Assembly (NCBI RefSeq): GCF_051124815.1
Contig: NZ_CP118485.1
Coordinates: 1,922,001 to 1,986,000 of the forward strand
DNA from: Azospirillum sp051124815
Lineage (GTDB): Bacteria; Pseudomonadota; Alphaproteobacteria; Azospirillales; Azospirillaceae
Reading direction: 5' to 3'
DNA: 64,000 nt
Positions 61,419 to 64,000 of this stretch are shown here, piece after piece. The number at the start of each line of letters is the position of its first letter. Position 1 is the first letter of the stretch. The notes beneath the pieces were generated by a model. The model was not told where the DNA came from. It worked only from the letters and a program-made list of their open reading frames with translations, and searched no databases. Made by a program: the position numbers and the translations under genes.

Positions 61419-61994
61419 ATGGAAACCCTGCCCGCAAACACCGCTTTGCTGATCGTCGACCTGCAAAAGGCCATCGACGACCCGCGCTGGAGCCTCATCG
61501 GCCCACGCAACAACCCGCAGGCCGAGGCCAACGTCGCGGCTTTGCTGGCCGCTTGGCGGCGGCAAGGGCGGCCCATCGTCCACATCCGCCACGATTCGAC
61601 AAGCCCCGAGTCCACCTACCGCCCCGGCGGCCCCGGCCATGCCTTCAAGGAGGAGGCGATGCCGCTGCCCGGCGAGACGGTGATCGGCAAGCGGGTGAAC
61701 AGCGCATTCGTCGGCACTGGGCTTGACGACTGGCTGCGCGCCCGCGGCATCGGCACGCTGGTGGTGGCCGGCGTCATCACCAACAACAGCGTCGAGGCGA
61801 CGGTGCGGATGGCCGGCAACCTCGGCTACGACGTGCATCTGGTGGCCGACGCCTGCTTCACCTTCGCCCGGCTGGACCGGTCGGGAAGGCTGCGGACGGC
61901 CGGCGAGGTCCACGACCTGTCGCTCGCCAACATGGATGGAGAGTATGCGGCGGTGGTGGAGACGGCGGCGGTGTTGGGAGAGATGTCGGGCTGA
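61419..61994 (+). CDS. isochorismatase-fold (cysteine hydrolase) protein lacking the nucleophilic Cys
   Basis: This 191-residue isochorismatase-superfamily protein has the catalytic Asp in ALLIVDLQKAI (Asp14) and a Lys near residue 91 in VIGKRVNSAFVGTGL. The cis-peptide and nucleophile block reads VVAGVITNNSVEATVRMAGN, with Ser124 where Cys is expected. AGGA precedes the ATG at 61419; an earlier in-frame ATG at 61392 is possible. The product may be a non-hydrolytic or different-substrate member, as EntB-type isochorismatases also lack the Cys. Confidence 0.85.
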   Translation: METLPANTALLIVDLQKAIDDPRWSLIGPRNNPQAEANVAALLAAWRRQGRPIVHIRHDSTSPESTYRPGGPGHAFKEEAMPLPGETVIGKRVNSAFVGTGLDDWLRARGIGTLVVAGVITNNSVEATVRMAGNLGYDVHLVADACFTFARLDRSGRLRTAGEVHDLSLANMDGEYAAVVETAAVLGEMSG

Positions 61995-62184
61995 TTGCCC
62001 CCTCCCCATCCCTCCCCCGCTCTCAGCGGACCTACGGTCCGCCTGTCGCGTCAGCACAAAGCGGAGCTTTGTGCGAGAGCTTCGCGGGAGAGGGGGTGGG
62101 GCGCTTGGCGGCGTAACATCTTGCAAAGGAGTGGCGGCAGTCCCCTCTCCCACCAAAGGTGGGGGAGGGTTAGGGAGGGGGCAA
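61995..62184. repeat. palindromic REP-like element, copy 2
   Basis: This 190-bp element has ends TTGCCCCCTCCCC and GGGAGGGGGCAA in inverted orientation. Internal hairpins are GCGGACC-TAC-GGTCCGC (62026-62042) and CACAAAGC-GGA-GCTTTGTG (62055-62073). The 3' part shares CCACCAAAGGTGGGGGAGGG (62150-62169) with copy 1. It starts directly at the stop codon of the isochorismatase-fold gene and fills the gap to a convergent gene. Confidence 0.7.
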
Positions 62185-62198
62185 CGGCACGCCCCCCC

Positions 62199-63056
62199 CT
62201 ACGCCAGCTTCGCCTTCAGGAACTCCACCGTGCGCTTCCAGGCCAGATCGGCGGCCTCCTTGTTGTAGCGCTCGGCCGAGGTGTCGTTGTGGAAGGCGTG
62301 GTTGACGCCCTCGTACATGTAAATCTGGTGCTCGACGCCGGCCTTCTTCAGCGCCTCGTCGTAAGCGGGGATGCCGGCGTTCACGCGCTGGTCCAGCCCG
62401 GCATAGTGCAGCAGCAGCGGCGACTTCACCGTACCGACCAGCGCCGGGTCGGGGGTCGGGCCGTAGAAGGCGACGCCGGCCTTCAAGTCGGGCGCCTTGA
62501 TCGCCAGCCGGTTGATCATGCCGCCGCCCCAGCAGAAGCCGACCGCCCCGACCTTGGCCGAGGAATAGCGGTAGGCCATCAGATAGCTCATGCCGGCGAT
62601 CAGGTTGTTGACCGTCTTGTCGGTGTCGAGCTGGCCGATCATGTCCCGGGCCTTGTCGGCGTCCTGCGGCGTACCGCCCAGCGGCGACAGCAGGTCCGGC
62701 GCCATCGCCACGAAGCCTTCGGTGGCAAGACGGCGGGTGACGTCCTTGACGTAGGCGTTCAGGCCGCGATTCTCGTGGATGACCAGCACCGCCGGGGCCT
62801 TGTCCATCAGCTTCGGCCGGGCGAGATAGCCGGTCACGTCGCCGGTCGCCCCCTGGAAACTGACATCCTCCGCCGCCAGACGGGTATCGTCCTCACCGAC
62901 GATGGCCGCGCGGGCATAGTTGGGCTCGATCGCCGCCAGGATCGCCGGGATGGCCGCCGCGCTGCCCGCCAGCCCCGCCAGCCGCTCCAGGAAGACCCGG
63001 CGCGGCAACGGCGCATGGGTGTACTCGTCATAGAGGTCGATGATCCGCTGGTCCAT
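62199..63056 (-). CDS. dienelactone hydrolase family protein
   Basis: This 285-residue alpha/beta hydrolase has the DLH nucleophile Cys in AVGFCWGGGMI, a conserved VLVIHENRGLNAYVKDVTRRLA block, the acid Asp in HYAGLDQRVNAGIPAY and the catalytic His in GVNHAFHNDTS. The N-terminal 50 residues contain RRVFLERLAGLAGSAAAIPA, a Tat-like sequence preceded by basic residues, so export is possible. Substrate unknown; chlorocatechol genes are absent, so a general hydrolase is likelier than true dienelactone degradation. Confidence 0.9.
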   Translation of the reverse strand: MDQRIIDLYDEYTHAPLPRRVFLERLAGLAGSAAAIPAILAAIEPNYARAAIVGEDDTRLAAEDVSFQGATGDVTGYLARPKLMDKAPAVLVIHENRGLNAYVKDVTRRLATEGFVAMAPDLLSPLGGTPQDADKARDMIGQLDTDKTVNNLIAGMSYLMAYRYSSAKVGAVGFCWGGGMINRLAIKAPDLKAGVAFYGPTPDPALVGTVKSPLLLHYAGLDQRVNAGIPAYDEALKKAGVEHQIYMYEGVNHAFHNDTSAERYNKEAADLAWKRTVEFLKAKLA

Positions 63057-63178
63057 CCCCGATGCCCCCTGTCTTTGTCGGTGCCGCAGCTCAGCCGGTG
63101 CGGTCGCGCATGAGAGTGGGGGCGCCGCGCCGGCTTGGCAACCGGGGGTGCGGATCCGCTTTCGGCCTATGACACTGC

Positions 63179-63919
63179 TCAGGAGGCTTCCGGGGCGACC
63201 TCGCTCAGAGGGACCAGTTCCGACGGCTGATACTCAACCAGATGACCGTCGCGCATCTCCAGAACCCGGTCCATGCGGCGGGCGAGGTCGAGGTTGTGGG
63301 TCGCCACCAGGGCGCCGACCTTGGCCTGCCGGACGATGGCCGACAGCATGGCGAAGACATGCTCCGCCGTATGGGGGTCGAGGTTGCCGGTCGGCTCGTC
63401 GGCGATCAGGAGCGACGGGGCGTTGGCCAGCGCGCGGGCGATGGCGACGCGCTGCTGCTCGCCGCCCGACAGGCGGGCCGGACGGTGGGTGCCGCGCTGC
63501 TCCAGCCCGACCATGCGCAGAAGCTCGTCGGCGCGCTGGCGGGCGACCGACTTCGCCACGCCGGCGATCATCTGCGGCAGGACGATGTTCTCCCGCGCCG
63601 AGAATTCCGGCAACAGGTGGTGGAACTGGTAGACGAAACCGATGGAGCGGCGCCGCACCTCCGTCCGCTTGCCGTCGTCCAGGTTGGACACGTCGGTGCC
63701 GGCGATTCTCACGATGCCGTCGGTCGGCCGTTCCAGCAATCCGGCGATGTGCAGCAGCGTCGATTTGCCGGCACCCGAGGGGCCGACCAGCGCCACCAGT
63801 TCCCCGGCGCCGACGGTCAGTTCGACCCCGCGCAGCACCTCCAGCGTCTCGCCAGCCTGTTCGAAGCGGCGGACGATGCCCTTCAGTTCCAGCATCGGCT
63901 GCATGACGGCATCACTCAT
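63179..63919 (-). CDS. lolD: lipoprotein-releasing system ATP-binding protein LolD
   Basis: This 246-residue ATPase of the LolCDE complex extracts lipoproteins from the inner membrane for delivery to LolA. Walker A is LVGPSGAGKSTLLHIAGLLE, the signature is RLSGGEQQRVAIARALAN, Walker B is LLIADEPTGNLD, and the switch His is in ATHNLD. The MacB/LolD-type spacing and adjacent lolC/E gene support LolD over a general MacB ATPase. Its ATG overlaps the lolC/E stop region by eight bases on the same strand. Confidence 0.93.
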   Translation of the reverse strand: MSDAVMQPMLELKGIVRRFEQAGETLEVLRGVELTVGAGELVALVGPSGAGKSTLLHIAGLLERPTDGIVRIAGTDVSNLDDGKRTEVRRRSIGFVYQFHHLLPEFSARENIVLPQMIAGVAKSVARQRADELLRMVGLEQRGTHRPARLSGGEQQRVAIARALANAPSLLIADEPTGNLDPHTAEHVFAMLSAIVRQAKVGALVATHNLDLARRMDRVLEMRDGHLVEYQPSELVPLSEVAPEAS

Positions 63920-64000
63920 AGCGCAGGGCCTCCACCGGGTCGAGCCGGGCGGCGCGCCAGGACGGGTAGATGGTGGCGGCGAAGGACAGGCCCAGCGCCA
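63912..64000 (-). CDS. LolC/LolE lipoprotein-releasing permease (C-terminal end only)
   Basis: Only the last 29 codons are in the window. They read ALGLSFAATIYPSWRAARLDPVEALRYE, the highly conserved C-terminus of LolC/LolE permeases, with the final TM helix and the P-x-W-R-A-A-R-x-D-P-V-E-A-L-R-Y-E tail. The stop at 63912 overlaps the lolD start, as in typical lol operons. Confidence 0.9.
   Translation of the reverse strand, partial: ALGLSFAATIYPSWRAARLDPVEALRYE

Overview
The window is a GC-rich piece of chromosome from an alphaproteobacterium. It is most likely a member of the Rhodospirillales close to Azospirillum. That placement is inferred from gene order and protein character: ATP12 beside an RluC/HAD/CrcB set, a FtsZ with a long Q/P-rich tail ending in LDIPAFLRRQAN, an EcfG-type stress promoter and GANTC sites. 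No 16S rRNA or database search supports it directly. The content is almost entirely core housekeeping. I see no phage, insertion sequence, CRISPR array, toxin-antitoxin pair or tRNA gene.

Layout. Positions 1-3984 (+) hold the end of an ABC-F ATPase gene, an EamA permease, an AmpD-like amidase and a Uma2-like nuclease-fold protein. RNase P RNA (rnpB) lies at 4054-4457. A 730-bp intergenic region follows (4458-5187). It holds phased TGGG/CCCA repeats that look like MraZ operators, and a cluster of DnaA-box-like sites with an AT-rich tract. From 5188 to 26430 runs a complete, tightly packed dcw (division and cell wall) cluster, all on the + strand: mraZ-rsmH-ftsL-ftsI-murE-murF-mraY-murD-ftsW-murG-(82-aa orf)-murC-murB-ddl-ftsQ-ftsA-ftsZ-lpxC. 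Many of its junctions are ATGA-type overlaps. Together these genes make lipid II, carry out septal peptidoglycan synthesis, build the Z ring and commit lipid A synthesis.

From 26691 to 35199 most genes are on the minus strand: bacteriohemerythrin, NAD-dependent DNA ligase, IMP dehydrogenase, 23S rRNA methyltransferase RlmE with a Ppx/GppA phosphatase, and an orphan amino-acid-type binding protein. From 35740 to 47054 (+) come an ABC1/UbiB-like kinase, two chemoreceptors flanking a queuosine operon (queA-tgt-queF-queG), a heptad-repeat coiled-coil protein and an Eis-like acetyltransferase whose start codon is missing.

From 47120 to 52751 lie a CYTH protein, small membrane proteins, an ACT-like protein, the pssA-psd pair for phosphatidylethanolamine, a DUF29 protein and a BMP-type binding protein. 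The binding protein belongs to an ABC importer whose ATPase and two permeases run to 56463 on the minus strand. The last 7.5 kb contain ygfZ, a PRC-barrel protein, the crcB-rluC-HAD-atp12 operon, an isochorismatase-fold protein, a dienelactone hydrolase, and lolD with the tail of lolC/E. Two related palindromic elements sit between convergent gene pairs at 58345-58472 and 61995-62184.

The strongest signals beyond routine annotation are the 4458-5187 regulatory or origin-like region, the palindrome inside the guaB promoter, the EcfG promoter of a DUF3309 gene, the paired repeat elements, the acetyltransferase lacking a start codon, and a cysteine-hydrolase homologue with Ser at the nucleophile position. 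I did not find a clearly new multi-gene system.
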